Assembly: GCF_900638555.1 (NCBI RefSeq)
Contig: NZ_LR134525.1
Coordinates: 1,984,001 to 2,048,000 of the forward strand
DNA: 64,000 bases
Source: Neisseria meningitidis
GTDB lineage: Bacteria > Pseudomonadota > Gammaproteobacteria > Burkholderiales > Neisseriaceae
Direction of reading: 5' to 3'
The notes under the pieces are model-generated. The model had not been told where the DNA came from. It ran no database searches and saw only the letters and a list, made by a program, of their open reading frames with translations. Below are positions 50,309 through 62,517 of this stretch, piece by piece. How positions within the stretch are numbered: position 1 is the first letter of the stretch; each line of letters starts with the position of its first letter. The position numbers and the translations under genes are program-made.

Positions 50309-50326
50309 TGATAATAGTTATTATTT
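50309..50326. promoter_or_regulatory. AT-rich dyad upstream of the ZIP transporter
   Basis: ATAATA (50311-50316) and TATTAT (50319-50324) flank GT inside a very AT-rich stretch 60 bp upstream of the start. The form resembles Fur/Zur-type boxes, but AT-richness makes chance matches likely. Confidence 0.25.
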
Positions 50327-50359
50327 ATTTTATTGATTGGATACCCGAATTTTGAAACA

Positions 50360-50395
50360 AAAGGCCGTCTGAAAAATGATTTTCAGACGGCCTTT
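50360..50395. terminator. AG-DUS inverted-repeat terminator of dadA
   Basis: AAAGGCCGTCTGAAAA (50360-50375) and its complement (50380-50395), 16 bp with a 4-base loop, just past the dadA stop. Confidence 0.85.
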
Positions 50396-50432
50396 AAATT
50401 TGAAATGTCGCTAAACCTTATCGCTTTCCAGC

Positions 50433-51689
50433 TTAAGCCTGATAGCGCGACAGGCTCAAATCGTCGCTTCGGATTTCGGTGTCTTTGCCGCTCACGATAT
50501 CGGCGGTTAATTTTGCCGAACCCAGCGACATGGTCCAGCCCAAAGTACCGTGGCCGGTATTCAGAAACAGGTTGTCAAAGCGGGTGCGCCCGATTAACGG
50601 CGTGCTGTCAGGCGTCATCGGTCTGAGTCCGCTCCAGAACAATGTTTGGTTTAAATCGCCGCCTTCGGGGAACAAGTCGTTGACGACCAAAGCCAAGGTT
50701 TCGCGGCGTTTTTCGGGCAGTTTGATTGCGTAGCCGGACAATTCCGCCATGCCGCCGACGCGGATTCTGTTGTTGAAGCGCGTGATGGCGACTTTGTAGC
50801 TCTCATCTAAAACGGTGGACACCGGTGCGCCGTCGGAATTTGTGACCGGCAGAGTCAAGGAATAGCCTTTGACGGGATAAATCGGCAGATTGAGATCCAC
50901 TTGCGCCAAAACCGTCCTGCTGAAGCAGCCGAGCGCGCAGACAACGGCATCTGCTTCAAACCGCCCTGTTTCGGTTTCAACGGTTTTGATGCGCAGCCCG
51001 TTGTGGTCGATGCGGCTGATGGTTTGGTTGAAATGAAACCGTACGCCCTTTTCCTGACACAATTTGTACAGGTTTTCAGTGAAGAGGCGGCAGTCGCCGG
51101 TCGCGTCTGCGGGCAGGTGCAGGCCGCCGGCAATTTTGGCGGTAACGCGTGCCAGCGCAGGCTCGAATTCTGCGCATTCTTCGGGCTTCAGACGGCGGTA
51201 CGGCACGCCGTAGCGTTCCAAAACGGCAATGTCTTGTTTTGCCGCTTCGACTTCTTTGGTTTGGCGGAAAATCTGCAACGTCCCTTTTTTGCGTCCCTCA
51301 AAATTCATGCCGGTTTGCGCTTCAAAACGGCGGAACATTTCACGGCTGTATTCGGACATCCTGACCATGCGCTCTTTATTGATTTGATAGCGCGCTGCCG
51401 TGCAGTGTTGCAGCATCTGCCACAGCCATTCGATTTGATACAGGCTGCCGTCGGGGCGAAACAGCAAAGGCGGATGGCTTTTAAACAGCCATTTCAGTGC
51501 TTTGGTCGGAATACCGGGTGCAGCCCAAGGCGTGGTATAGCCGTAAGAAAGCTGGCCTGCGTTGGCAAAACTGGTTTCCATCGCCACGCCCTCGGCGCGG
51601 TCGATGACCGTTACTTCATGTCCTGCCTCTGCCAGATACCACGCGGAAGATACGCCGGCAACACCAGCACCTAAAACAAGCACTTTCAT
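50433..51689 (-). CDS. dadA: D-amino acid dehydrogenase, small subunit
   Basis: 418 residues. DadA is an FAD enzyme that oxidises D-alanine to pyruvate and ammonia, feeding electrons to the respiratory chain. The FAD-binding start is [21 protein letters not shown]; the C-terminal FAD motif is [20 protein letters not shown] followed by [25 protein letters not shown] precedes the ATG. The alanine symporter gene lies directly upstream on the same strand, giving an uptake-and-catabolism pair. Confidence 0.96.
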   Translation of the reverse strand: MKVLVLGAGVAGVSSAWYLAEAGHEVTVIDRAEGVAMETSFANAGQLSYGYTTPWAAPGIPTKALKWLFKSHPPLLFRPDGSLYQIEWLWQMLQHCTAARYQINKERMVRMSEYSREMFRRFEAQTGMNFEGRKKGTLQIFRQTKEVEAAKQDIAVLERYGVPYRRLKPEECAEFEPALARVTAKIAGGLHLPADATGDCRLFTENLYKLCQEKGVRFHFNQTISRIDHNGLRIKTVETETGRFEADAVVCALGCFSRTVLAQVDLNLPIYPVKGYSLTLPVTNSDGAPVSTVLDESYKVAITRFNNRIRVGGMAELSGYAIKLPEKRRETLALVVNDLFPEGGDLNQTLFWSGLRPMTPDSTPLIGRTRFDNLFLNTGHGTLGWTMSLGSAKLTADIVSGKDTEIRSDDLSLSRYQA

Positions 51690-51731
51690 GTTTCTCCCTC
51701 CGACTTTTTCAAAACAGACTTAATATGCCGT

Positions 51732-51759
51732 GCCGTCTGAATATTCGGATTCAGACGGC
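51732..51759. terminator. DUS inverted repeat between the alanine symporter and dadA
   Basis: GCCGTCTGAAT (51732-51742) and ATTCAGACGGC (51749-51759), 11 bp with a 6-base loop. It lies between tandem minus-strand genes, so dadA may have its own promoter. Confidence 0.75.
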
Positions 51760-51767
51760 CTCGGATA

Positions 51768-53159
51768 TTAATGCGGCAATTCGCCGTTTGTGATTTTTTG
51801 TTTGAAGTCGCGCGTTTCATTGACGATGACTTTCGCCATCAATAAAAGTGCAATCAGGTTGGGCAATGCCATCAAGCCGTTGAATGTGTCCGAAGCCAGC
51901 CACACCAAATCAAGGCTCAACACGGTACCCAGCATAACGGAAGAAACATAACCCACGCGGTACAAACCGGCAAATTTCTCGCCGAAAACATACACCGCGC
52001 ATTTTTCGCCGTAATAGCACCAGCCCAAAATGGTTGAGTAGGCAAAGAAAATCAGACCGATGGTAACAATCCAGCCGCCGATGCCGGGCAGCATTTTTTG
52101 GAATGTGACGGTTGTCAGTGCCGCGCCGCTCACTTCAGGTTTGACAAACTCGCCGCCCGCGCCGAGCAGTCCCATTACCAACACGATGCCGGTAATCGAG
52201 CAAACGACGATGGTATCCAAAAACGTACCGGTCATAGAAACCAAGGCCTGACGGACAGGATGGTCGGTTTTCGCGGCTGCGGCGGCAATAGGCGCAGAAC
52301 CCATACCCGCCTCATTGGAGAACACGCCGCGCGCCACGCCGTAGCGGATGACCGTACCGATTGCGCCGCCTGCCACGGCCTGCGCGCTGAACGCATCGGA
52401 GAAAATCAGGTTGACGGCAGGCATCAGCGCATCGGAGTTAATGACGATAATGGAGATGCCGCCCACCACATAAAACACCGCCATAGCAGGCACGATGAAA
52501 GAAGCGGCTTTGGCGATGCCTTTGATACCGCCCAACACAACGATGGCAGTCAGAACGGTCAACGTAATGCCGGTATAGGCAGGTTCGATACCGAAGCTGG
52601 TTTGCACTGCCTGCGCAACCGAGTTGGACTGCACCGAGCTGCCGATACCGAAGGAAGCGAATGTGCCGAATAAAGCGAACGCCAACGCCATCCATTTCCA
52701 GTTTTTGCCCAAGCCTTTTTCGATGTAATACATCGGGCCGCCGGACATTTCGCCTTTGGAATTGGTGACGCGGTATTTCACCGCCAACACGCCTTCGCCG
52801 TATTTGGTTGCCATACCGAAAATGGCGGTTATCCACATCCAAAATACCGCGCCCGGGCCGCCGGTTACCACCGCAGTCGCCACGCCGGCGATGTTGCCCG
52901 TACCGATAGTGGCGGACAGCGCGGTCATCAACGCCGCGAAATGGGAAATATCGCCTTCGTGGCCTTCGCCGTCTTCATGCTTCTTTGACGGCACAAACGC
53001 CTGTTTCAGCGCATAACCCAACATCGTGAACTGCAAACCTTTTAATAAAACAGTCAGCAAAATACCCGTGCCGACCAGCAGCATCAGCATCAAAGGTCCC
53101 CAAACCCAGCCGCTGACGGTTTCAAAAAAGGCTTTGGGATTGTCTAAAAACACTTGCAT
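51768..53159 (-). CDS. Sodium:alanine symporter (AGCS family)
   Basis: 463 residues with about ten hydrophobic segments. It imports alanine or glycine with sodium. AGCS signatures include GGPGAVFWMWITAIFGMATKYGE, SGGPMYYIEKGLGKNWK and SNEAGMGSAPIAAAAA. ATG at 53157-53159 is chosen because a perfect AAAGGAGAAAGCC precedes it; the frame is open to 53297 without such a site. DadA follows. Confidence 0.95.
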   Translation of the reverse strand: MQVFLDNPKAFFETVSGWVWGPLMLMLLVGTGILLTVLLKGLQFTMLGYALKQAFVPSKKHEDGEGHEGDISHFAALMTALSATIGTGNIAGVATAVVTGGPGAVFWMWITAIFGMATKYGEGVLAVKYRVTNSKGEMSGGPMYYIEKGLGKNWKWMALAFALFGTFASFGIGSSVQSNSVAQAVQTSFGIEPAYTGITLTVLTAIVVLGGIKGIAKAASFIVPAMAVFYVVGGISIIVINSDALMPAVNLIFSDAFSAQAVAGGAIGTVIRYGVARGVFSNEAGMGSAPIAAAAAKTDHPVRQALVSMTGTFLDTIVVCSITGIVLVMGLLGAGGEFVKPEVSGAALTTVTFQKMLPGIGGWIVTIGLIFFAYSTILGWCYYGEKCAVYVFGEKFAGLYRVGYVSSVMLGTVLSLDLVWLASDTFNGLMALPNLIALLLMAKVIVNETRDFKQKITNGELPH

Positions 53160-53463
53160 GGCTTTCTCCTTTGTCTGTTTTATTTTTAAAACACCACTTT
53201 TGTAGTGTCCTGTAATTTCAGCACAGAATATCCAATAAGACAATATGTTCTTTTGAAAAATACTTTTGGTTTTTTCGCCGAAAGCAGGTCGGTTCAAGCT
53301 GCGGAAATTGTTTGCAATTCTTTAAAAGCAGCGGCGGAGGTCACAATGAAATGTCCGAATGGGGATGTGGCGGGCGGCAGAAATCATCAATGCTGCCGAC
53401 TGCCATACTTCTGAAATCTACAAAATGATGCATCGATCAAACAATATACCGCTTTAAAAAAAC
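53160..53463. other. Intergenic region upstream of the alanine symporter
   Basis: About 300 bp. It contains the AGCS ribosome-binding site and presumably its promoter, but no strong promoter match, ORF or repeat could be supported. Confidence 0.5.
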
Positions 53464-53502
53464 CGATGCCGTCTGAAACGCTTTCGGGGTTTCAGACGGC
53501 AT
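53464..53502. terminator. DUS inverted-repeat terminator of lpxA
   Basis: GATGCCGTCTGAAAC (53464-53478) and its complement (53488-53502), 15-bp stem with a 9-base loop, 13 bp past the lpxA stop. Confidence 0.85.
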
Positions 53503-53515
53503 CAAAAGGGTACGG

Positions 53516-54292
53516 TCAGCGGATGATGCCGCGCGCCGATTGTGCGAAAAAGTCTCGGAATACGGCAAGCTCGGCTTGGGTTTCGGCGCGGCGGAGGATG
53601 TCCGCCTTGGCCTCTTCAAACGGAATGCCGCGATGGTAGAGGGTTTTGTACACGTCTTTGACGGCGGAAATCTGCTCTGCGGTAAAACCGTTGCGGCGCA
53701 TACCTTCGCTGTTGAGGCCCGCCGGTTCGGCGCGGTAGCCCGATGCCATAAAGTAGGGCGGTACGTCTTTGTGTACGCCTGCGGCGAAGGCGGTCATGGC
53801 GTAGTCGCCGATGCGGCAGAATTGGAAAACCAGCGTGTAGCCGCCCAAAACGACGTAGTCGCCGATGGTAACGTGTCCGGCAAGCGAGGCGTTGTTGGCG
53901 AAGATGGTGTGGTTGCCGACCACGCAGTCGTGCGCGAGGTGGCAGTACGCCATAATCCAGTTGTCGTCGCCGATACGGGTTTCGCCGATGCCGGTTACCG
54001 TGCCTAAATTAAAGGTGGTGAATTCGCGGATGGTGTTGCCGTTGCCGATAATCAGCTTGGTCGGCTCGTCGCGGTATTTTTTGTCCTGCGGGATTTCGCC
54101 GAGGCTGGCAAATTGGAAAATGCGGTTGTTTTCGCCGATGCTGGTGTGGCCGTTGATGACGGCGTGCGGACCGATTTCGGTGTTCGCGCCGATTTGGACG
54201 TTGGGGCCGATAACAGTGTACGCGCCGACTTTGACGCTTGAGTCGAGTTCGGCTTTGGGGTCGATGACGGCGGTCGGGTGGATGAGGGTCAT
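53516..54292 (-). CDS. lpxA: UDP-N-acetylglucosamine acyltransferase LpxA
   Basis: 258 residues. LpxA transfers a 3-hydroxyacyl chain from ACP to UDP-GlcNAc, the first step of lipid A synthesis. The left-handed beta-helix hexapeptide repeats fill residues 5-190. The catalytic base is H121 (HLAHDC), and H118 and H140 (LAGHV) are present. At the position of E. coli H160 (VHQFC) this protein has Phe156 (LVFQFC). The C-terminal helical domain is complete. The usual fabZ neighbour is separated by an inserted Abi-like gene and CREE. Confidence 0.96.
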   Translation of the reverse strand: MTLIHPTAVIDPKAELDSSVKVGAYTVIGPNVQIGANTEIGPHAVINGHTSIGENNRIFQFASLGEIPQDKKYRDEPTKLIIGNGNTIREFTTFNLGTVTGIGETRIGDDNWIMAYCHLAHDCVVGNHTIFANNASLAGHVTIGDYVVLGGYTLVFQFCRIGDYAMTAFAAGVHKDVPPYFMASGYRAEPAGLNSEGMRRNGFTAEQISAVKDVYKTLYHRGIPFEEAKADILRRAETQAELAVFRDFFAQSARGIIR

Positions 54293-54334
54293 GTTTTTAA
54301 TACTCCGCTGCTTGTTAAGACAAATAATAGAAAA

Positions 54335-55057
54335 TCACAGTTTGTCGATTTCATCGCAGACCGCAATCACTTGATCGCTAAAATGGCTAAATACTGAAGC
54401 AGTATCTACATCCATGTAATTAAGCAGTTCAAAAATAGATTGGTGGATATTTCTAGCGTAGCCGGTATCTTTTATTGCACCTTTAAAACAAATCGGCTCG
54501 TGATGTGCCAAACGATTACGGAAATTATTAATATTGGAAAGTTCTCGAAAAATCCATTTTTGGTTATGTTGCACACTTGGTGTAGATTTGGGCTTTTTTG
54601 GAAAAACTTTCATCAATACTTTCCCTGTAGCATCAAATTGGGCATCTTTCCCTCCCGCAAACAGATACCGCCAAAAACCGAATCCTAGTCCTGCGACCAA
54701 TTGGTTGTGGTCAAACTTTCCTCCGCTATTATTTTGTATTTTAGATAATGCAACCTTGATTAATTCAGCAGATTCTTTCGTACCATTTCTTAAAAAGCAA
54801 CCTTGATATTTCAATGCAGGATTCGTTTGTGGCTGTATGCTGTTATATAACCAGTTTCCGTCTTTAAACGCCTGCTGAAGGCAAATGTCAATTTTGTTTC
54901 TTAAAACAATCTCAAATATTGAAACAACATGAAAAAGTTCTCTTGATAAAGATAAATTCAATAAATACAATTCAGCTGCTTTGTCTTTCCCAACGGCATT
55001 TTTATACCGTTCCATTCTGAAATCAGAAAAAATACTACAGCATTCCTTATAATTCAC
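54335..55057 (-). CDS. Abi-family (Abi_2-like) protein with HEPN ribonuclease motif
   Basis: 240 residues from a GTG at 55055-55057 preceded by AGG seven bases away. The longer frame to 55144 is open only because it reads through a CREE. RNRLAHHEPI (R180 to H185) is the R-x4-H motif of HEPN nucleases and is preceded by FRELSNINN, as in Abi_2 proteins. An early LSRELFHVVSIFEIVLRNKI helix is also typical. Abi-type proteins act in abortive phage infection; here this is inferred from family only. It is AT-rich and lies between fabZ and lpxA, which marks it as acquired. Confidence 0.75.
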   Translation of the reverse strand: MNYKECCSIFSDFRMERYKNAVGKDKAAELYLLNLSLSRELFHVVSIFEIVLRNKIDICLQQAFKDGNWLYNSIQPQTNPALKYQGCFLRNGTKESAELIKVALSKIQNNSGGKFDHNQLVAGLGFGFWRYLFAGGKDAQFDATGKVLMKVFPKKPKSTPSVQHNQKWIFRELSNINNFRNRLAHHEPICFKGAIKDTGYARNIHQSIFELLNYMDVDTASVFSHFSDQVIAVCDEIDKL

Positions 55058-55079
55058 GCTAATACCTGATTCCTTATTG

Positions 55080-55185
55080 TATAGTGGATTAACAAAAATC
55101 AGGACAAGGCGACGAAGCCGCAGACAGTACAAATAGTACGGCAAGGCGAGGCAACGCCGTACTGGTTTAAATTTAATCCACTATA
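55080..55185 (+). mobile_element. Complete Correia repeat enclosed element (CREE)
   Basis: 106 bp with TATAGTGGATTAAC at one end and the inverted terminal form TTTAATCCACTATA at the other. The core (GGCGACGAAGCCGCAGACAG, GTACGGCAAGGCGAGGCAAC) is canonical. It lies 22 bp upstream of the Abi-like GTG. CREE termini are reported to carry promoters and IHF sites, so it may drive that gene. Confidence 0.95.
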
Positions 55186-55188
55186 AAA

Positions 55189-55217
55189 TTGACGTTTCAA
55201 ACTATATTTGATACAGT
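55189..55217 (+). promoter_or_regulatory. Candidate promoter of a small RNA
   Basis: TTGACG (55189-55194), 17-bp spacer, TACAGT (55212-55217), pointing away from the Abi gene and towards a hairpin with T-run. Confidence 0.5.
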
Positions 55218-55223
55218 TAGGTG

Positions 55224-55284
55224 AAACTAATCCCCACCGCGTCCCTGGGTTTGAATAAACCTAAACCGGTGGGTTTTCTTTTTA
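55224..55284 (+). ncRNA. Candidate small RNA of about 60 nt
   Basis: Starting about 7 bases after the -10 box, a short single-stranded 5' part is followed by CCCACCG (55233-55239) paired with CGGTGGG (55267-55273). An inner stem GGTTT/AAACC (55248-55252, 55257-55261) sits inside, and TTTTCTTTTTATT follows. Promoter, structure and terminator together suggest an independent RNA; there is no ORF. It could instead be only a terminator for CREE-derived transcripts. Confidence 0.4.
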
Positions 55285-55286
55285 TT

Positions 55287-55313
55287 AGGTCGTCTGAAAC
55301 TTTCAGACGACCT
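55287..55313. terminator. AG-muc-type DUS inverted-repeat terminator of fabZ
   Basis: AGGTCGTCTGAAA (55287-55299) and its complement (55301-55313) around one base. This is the second AGGTCGTCTGAA pair in the window, the other being after topA. Confidence 0.85.
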
Positions 55314-55325
55314 TTTTCCGAACGC

Positions 55326-55775
55326 TCAAACCACGCGTTTGGCGCACATAATCACGGCTTCGACGGCGACTTGCCCGTCCACTTTGGCAACGGCGTTGAA
55401 TTTGCCGATGCCGCGCCGGCTGGTCAGCAGCTCGACTTCAAAGACGAGTTGGTCGCCGGGGATGACTTGGCGTTTGAAACGGGCTTCGTCTATGCCGGCG
55501 AAGAAGAAGAATTCGTTTTCCTTGCGCCCGCCTTCGCTGAGGATGGCGAGTGTGCCGCAGGCTTGCGCCATGGCTTCGATGATGAGTACGCCGGGCATCA
55601 CGGGCAGGTCGGGAAAGTGGCCTTGGAACTGGGGTTCGTTTATGGTTACGTTTTTGATGGCGGTTAGGGTTTTCATCGGCTCGAAGGCGGTGATGCGGTC
55701 GAGCTGGAGAAACGGGTAGCGGTGGGGGATGAGTTTTTGGATGTCTTTGGCTTCGATGGGGAGTTGAACGTCCAT
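55326..55775 (-). CDS. fabZ: 3-hydroxyacyl-ACP dehydratase FabZ
   Basis: 149 residues. FabZ dehydrates 3-hydroxyacyl-ACP in fatty acid elongation and competes with LpxA for substrate. Catalytic H53 and E67 lie in [24 protein letters not shown] at 55773-55775 gives the family start [27 protein letters not shown]; the frame is open farther upstream inside lpxD. Confidence 0.97.
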   Translation of the reverse strand: MDVQLPIEAKDIQKLIPHRYPFLQLDRITAFEPMKTLTAIKNVTINEPQFQGHFPDLPVMPGVLIIEAMAQACGTLAILSEGGRKENEFFFFAGIDEARFKRQVIPGDQLVFEVELLTSRRGIGKFNAVAKVDGQVAVEAVIMCAKRVV

Positions 55776-55810
55776 GTCTGTCGTATTCCTTGAATAAAGT
55801 CGGTTTGGAT

Positions 55811-56854
55811 TTATTGCGTGTCTTTGCCGTCTGAAAGCTGCTGTTCCAGCGTTTTGAGGCGTTTGTTCATTTCGCTTAAGCGGTGGATGTAAACGGCGTT
55901 GCGCGCCCATTCTTTATGGGTGGACATCGGGAAGATGCCGGCGAGGTGTTTGCCGCTTTCGGTAATGCTGTGGGTGACGGACGTGCCGCCGCCGATGGTG
56001 GTTTTGTCGGCGATTTCGATGTGTCCGACCGTGCCGACGCCGCCGCCGATGATGCAGTAGCTGCCTATGGTGACGCTGCCTGAGATGCCGGTTTTGGCGG
56101 CGATGACGGTGTGCGAGCCGATTTTGCAGTTGTGTCCGATTTGGACTTGGTTGTCGATTTTGGTGCCGTTGCCGACGGTGGTGTCGCTCATCGCGCCCCG
56201 GTCGATGTTGGTGTTCGAGCCGATTTCCACGTCGTCGCCCAGCGTTACCGCGCCAGTTTGCGGGATTTTAAACCACGAATCGCCGGCGAAGGCGAGTCCG
56301 AATCCGTCCGCGCCGATGACCGCGCCGCTGTGGATTTCAACGCGTCTGCCCAGTGTGCAGCCGTAATAAACGACGGCGTTAGGATGTAAAACAACTTCAT
56401 CACCTAAACGGCAATCGTGTTGGACGACGGCGTTTGCCAAGATGCGGCAGCCTTCGCCGAGCACGGTGTTTGCGCCGATGTAGGCGTTCGCGCCGATTTC
56501 GCAGCTTGCGGGAACGGTGGCACTCTCTTCGACGACGGCGGTCGGATGGATGCCGCCGCGCGCTTTGACGACGGGTGAAAATAGGCGCGCGACTTTGGCG
56601 AAATAGAGATAGGGGTCGTCGGCGACAATCAGGTTGCGCCCTTCAAATCCGTCTGCCGCTTTGGCGGAAACGATGACCGCACCCGCGCTGCTGTCGTGGA
56701 CTTCGGCTTTGTATTTCGGGTTGGCGAGGAAGCTGATGTGTTCCGCCTGCGCGTCTGCGAGCGGGCGCACGGCGGTAACAGAAGTGTCTTCGCCGCGCCA
56801 TTCGCCGCCGAGCCGCGCGGTGATTTGGGACAGGGTGTAGGTGGCCGGAATCAT
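55811..56854 (-). CDS. lpxD: UDP-3-O-acylglucosamine N-acyltransferase LpxD
   Basis: 347 residues. LpxD adds the N-linked acyl chain in the third step of lipid A synthesis. An N-terminal uridine-binding domain precedes a long hexapeptide beta-helix ([20 protein letters not shown] with the catalytic-type histidine) and a C-terminal helix. A DUS core is translated near the C-terminus (LSDGKD region). AGGAAAACC precedes the ATG. Confidence 0.97.
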   Translation of the reverse strand: MIPATYTLSQITARLGGEWRGEDTSVTAVRPLADAQAEHISFLANPKYKAEVHDSSAGAVIVSAKAADGFEGRNLIVADDPYLYFAKVARLFSPVVKARGGIHPTAVVEESATVPASCEIGANAYIGANTVLGEGCRILANAVVQHDCRLGDEVVLHPNAVVYYGCTLGRRVEIHSGAVIGADGFGLAFAGDSWFKIPQTGAVTLGDDVEIGSNTNIDRGAMSDTTVGNGTKIDNQVQIGHNCKIGSHTVIAAKTGISGSVTIGSYCIIGGGVGTVGHIEIADKTTIGGGTSVTHSITESGKHLAGIFPMSTHKEWARNAVYIHRLSEMNKRLKTLEQQLSDGKDTQ

Positions 56855-56870
56855 GGTTTTCCTGTTCGGT

Positions 56871-56882
56871 ATGCCGTCTGAA
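56871..56882 (+). repeat. Single DUS between ompH and lpxD
   Basis: One ATGCCGTCTGAA without an inverted partner, so it does not terminate. The ompH-lpxD gap is only 32 bp. Confidence 0.8.
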
Positions 56883-56886
56883 AGGG

Positions 56887-59846
<2,960 letters not shown>

Positions 59847-59876
59847 CGTAAGTTCCTTAGTGGTGCGGAATGCGGT

Positions 59877-59888
59877 TTCAGACGGCAT
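59877..59888 (-). repeat. Single DUS between rseP and bamA
   Basis: ATGCCGTCTGAA on the minus strand. The flanking GGAATGC (59867-59873) and GCATTCC (59885-59891) form a small separate hairpin. Confidence 0.7.
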
Positions 59889-59903
59889 TCCGAAACGTAA
59901 AAT

Positions 59904-61243
59904 CTAACCGAGCAGCCGGGTAACGTCGTTGAAGAAAGCGACCGCCATCATCAGCATCATGAGGGCGAGCCCGAAGCGCAAACCGATGTTTTGGACGCGT
60001 TCGCCCAAAGGTTTGCCGCGTATCCATTCGGCAGTATAAAACACGAGGTGGCCGCCGTCCAAAACGGGGACGGGCAGCAGGTTCAGCACGCCGAGGCTGA
60101 TGCTGACCAGTGCCAAAAATTCCAAATAACTTTGCAAGCCGAGTTCGGCGGACTGTCCGGCAATATCGGCAATGGTCAGCGGACCGGAAATATGGCTGAC
60201 GGAGGCGTTGCCGCTGATTAGTTTGCCGAAAAATTTGAGGGTTGTCCACGAGTGGGAAACGGTTTTTTCCCAGCCCATGCCGAATGCGCGGACAACAGAC
60301 GGACGGTAGCTGCGGCGGATTTGCGCATCCCACGCCCTGTCCGGCTGCGGACGGAGGCCGACGCGCCCGATCAGGGTGTGGTCGGGCTGTTCGACAGTAT
60401 CGGGGCGGATGTCGGCGGTATGGGTTTGTCCGGCGCGTTCGTAGGTCAGGGTGATTTTTTTGCCGGGGCTTTGGCGGGTCAGGTTTGCCCATTCTTGCCA
60501 TGAGGTAATGGGTTTGCCGTCGGCGGCAGTCAGCCTGTCGCCCGGTTTCAGGCCTGCTTTTTCGGCGGGGCTGCCTTTTCCACGCCGCCGGCAACGGTTG
60601 TGATTTTAAAGGGCATCAGTCCGATGTAGCCTTGGTTTTTTGCGATTTTACCGGCTTCCGGCGCGCCTGCGGCATCGATGGTACGGACGGTTTGCGCGCC
60701 CGATGCCGTCTGAACGCCGACGGCGACTTTGCCGGCTTCGAGGTTGAGGACGATTTCGGTTTGCGCGCCGCCCCAATCTGCAACGGGTGTGCCGTTGACG
60801 GATTGTATTTTGTCGCCGCTTTGGAAGCCGGCGCGGGCGGCAATGGTGTCGGGTTCGACTGTACCGACGTAGGGGCGCAGTTCGGTTACGCCGAAGGAAA
60901 AGCTCAGTCCGTACAGCAAAACCGCCAGTGCGAGGTTGGTCAGCGGACCGGCGGCGACGATGGCGATGCGTTTGGCGGGGTGTTGTTTGTCAAAAGCGTA
61001 GGGTAAATCGGCTTCTGATACTTCGCCTTCGCGCGTGTCGACCATTTTGACGTAACCGCCCAACGGAATCGGGGCGAGGCACCATTCGGTGTCGCCGCGT
61101 TTTCGGGTGAAAAACGGTTTGCCGAAGCCGACGGAAAAGCGTACGACTTTGACGCCACACAATCTGGCGACGATGTAGTGTCCGAATTCGTGCAGGCTGA
61201 CCAAAATCAGGATGGCGAAGATAAAAGCTAGAAGGGTGTGCAA
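59904..61243 (-). pseudogene. rseP: Site-2 zinc protease RseP, interrupted by a one-base frameshift
   Basis: RseP cleaves anti-sigma factors and signal-peptide remnants within the inner membrane. The N-terminal piece (61243 to about 60577) has HEFGH at residues 18-22 and the first PDZ domain. The C-terminal piece (to 59904) has the second PDZ and [13 protein letters not shown] with the third zinc ligand. They are in different frames: coding strand GAAAAGGCAGCCC at 60574-60580 lacks one G of the expected GGG, giving early termination at 60548. All other sequence is intact. Either a recent mutation or a sequencing error. Confidence 0.85.
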
Positions 61244-61266
61244 ATGGTTTTCCTTTGATAACGGTG

Positions 61267-61278
61267 TTCAGACGGCAT
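61267..61278 (-). repeat. Single DUS between dxr and rseP
   Basis: ATGCCGTCTGAA on the minus strand, overlapping the first base of the dxr stop codon. Another DUS on the plus strand lies inside dxr at 61357-61368. Confidence 0.75.
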
Positions 61279-62462
61279 CAGCGCAGTGTGCCGATAAATG
61301 CCCGCGCTTGTGCGCGTGTCTGGGCATCTTGCGCCAAGAGCCCCCCTATATCGCCTATGCCGTCTGAAAAGTCTTGTGCGAGACAATGGGCGACGGTTTT
61401 GGCAATGTCGGTAAACTTAATCTGTCCGTCCAAAAAGGCGGCGACGGCGGTTTCGTTGGCGGCGTTCAATACGCAGGGCGCGGCTCCGCCTGCGTTCATG
61501 GCTTCATAGGCGAGCTTCAGGCAGGGGAAGCGGTCAAAGTCGGGCTTTTGGAAGGTCAGCGCGGACAATGCGTCGAAATCCAGGTCGCCGACACCCGAAT
61601 CGATGCGCTCGGGCAAACCCAAACAATAAGCGATGGGCGTTCGCATATCGGGATTGCCCAGTTGCGCCAACACGGAGCCGTCGCGGTAGCGCACCATGCT
61701 GTGTATCACGGATTGCGGATGGATGACGACTTCGAGTTTGTCGGGCGGACAGTTGAACAGCCAATGCGCTTCAATCAGCTCCAAACCTTTGTTCATCATG
61801 GTGGCGGAATCGACGGAGATTTTGCGTCCCATACGCCAATTGGGGTGTTTGACCGCTTGGTCGGGCGTAATGCTGTCGAACGTGTTTAAATCGGCGGTCA
61901 GAAACGGGCCGCCGGAAGCGGTCAGGATAATCGAAGCGATGCCGTGTTCGTTCAGACGGCCGGCGTAATCGCGCGGCAAAACTTGGAAAACGGCGTTGTG
62001 TTCGCTGTCGACGGGCAGCACTGCCGCGCCGTTTGCACGGGCGGTTTCCATAAACAACGCGCCGGAAACCACCAGCGTCTCTTTGTTCGCCAGATAAATG
62101 GTTTTGCCTTTTTGCGCCGCTGCGAGCGCGGAAGGCAGCCCCACCGCCCCGACGATGGCGCACATGACACCGCTGACTTCGTCGGCAGAGGCAACGTCAA
62201 CCAATGCCTGCGCGCCGTGTAAAACCTGAGTCGCCGTGCCGTCGCGTTTCAACAGGGCTTCAAGCCGGGCGGCGTGTTCCGCATCGGCAACGACGGCATA
62301 TTCGGGGTGGAACGTTTGACATTGAGCCGCCAATTTCTCGACCTGCTTATGCCCTGCCAGCGCGAATACGCGGAATTTTTCGGGGTGGCGGGAGACAACG
62401 TCCAGCGTGCTTTCGCCTATGCTGCCGGTACTGCCTAATATGGTCAGGACTTGTGGTGTCAT
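61278..62462 (-). CDS. dxr: 1-deoxy-D-xylulose 5-phosphate reductoisomerase
   Basis: 394 residues. Dxr makes 2-C-methyl-D-erythritol 4-phosphate, the committed step of the MEP isoprenoid pathway. The NADPH site is [18 protein letters not shown]; metal and substrate residues lie in [12 protein letters not shown] and [25 protein letters not shown] at 62460-62462 gives the family start; the upstream extension to 62513 reads a DUS. It supplies precursors for UppS in the same cluster. Confidence 0.97.
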   Translation of the reverse strand: MTPQVLTILGSTGSIGESTLDVVSRHPEKFRVFALAGHKQVEKLAAQCQTFHPEYAVVADAEHAARLEALLKRDGTATQVLHGAQALVDVASADEVSGVMCAIVGAVGLPSALAAAQKGKTIYLANKETLVVSGALFMETARANGAAVLPVDSEHNAVFQVLPRDYAGRLNEHGIASIILTASGGPFLTADLNTFDSITPDQAVKHPNWRMGRKISVDSATMMNKGLELIEAHWLFNCPPDKLEVVIHPQSVIHSMVRYRDGSVLAQLGNPDMRTPIAYCLGLPERIDSGVGDLDFDALSALTFQKPDFDRFPCLKLAYEAMNAGGAAPCVLNAANETAVAAFLDGQIKFTDIAKTVAHCLAQDFSDGIGDIGGLLAQDAQTRAQARAFIGTLR

Positions 62463-62484
62463 AATGGGGATAACTTTATACCGG

Positions 62485-62513
62485 ATGCCGTCTGAAGCGT
62501 TTTCAGACGGCAT
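62485..62513. terminator. DUS inverted repeat between cdsA and dxr
   Basis: ATGCCGTCTGAA (62485-62496) and its complement (62502-62513) with a 5-base loop, directly after the cdsA stop. Confidence 0.8.
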
Positions 62514-62517
62514 AGAA

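Noticed and set aside
53205..53414. 69-codon plus-strand frame upstream of the alanine symporter
   Set aside because: No ribosome-binding site, no recognisable domain and poor coding character.
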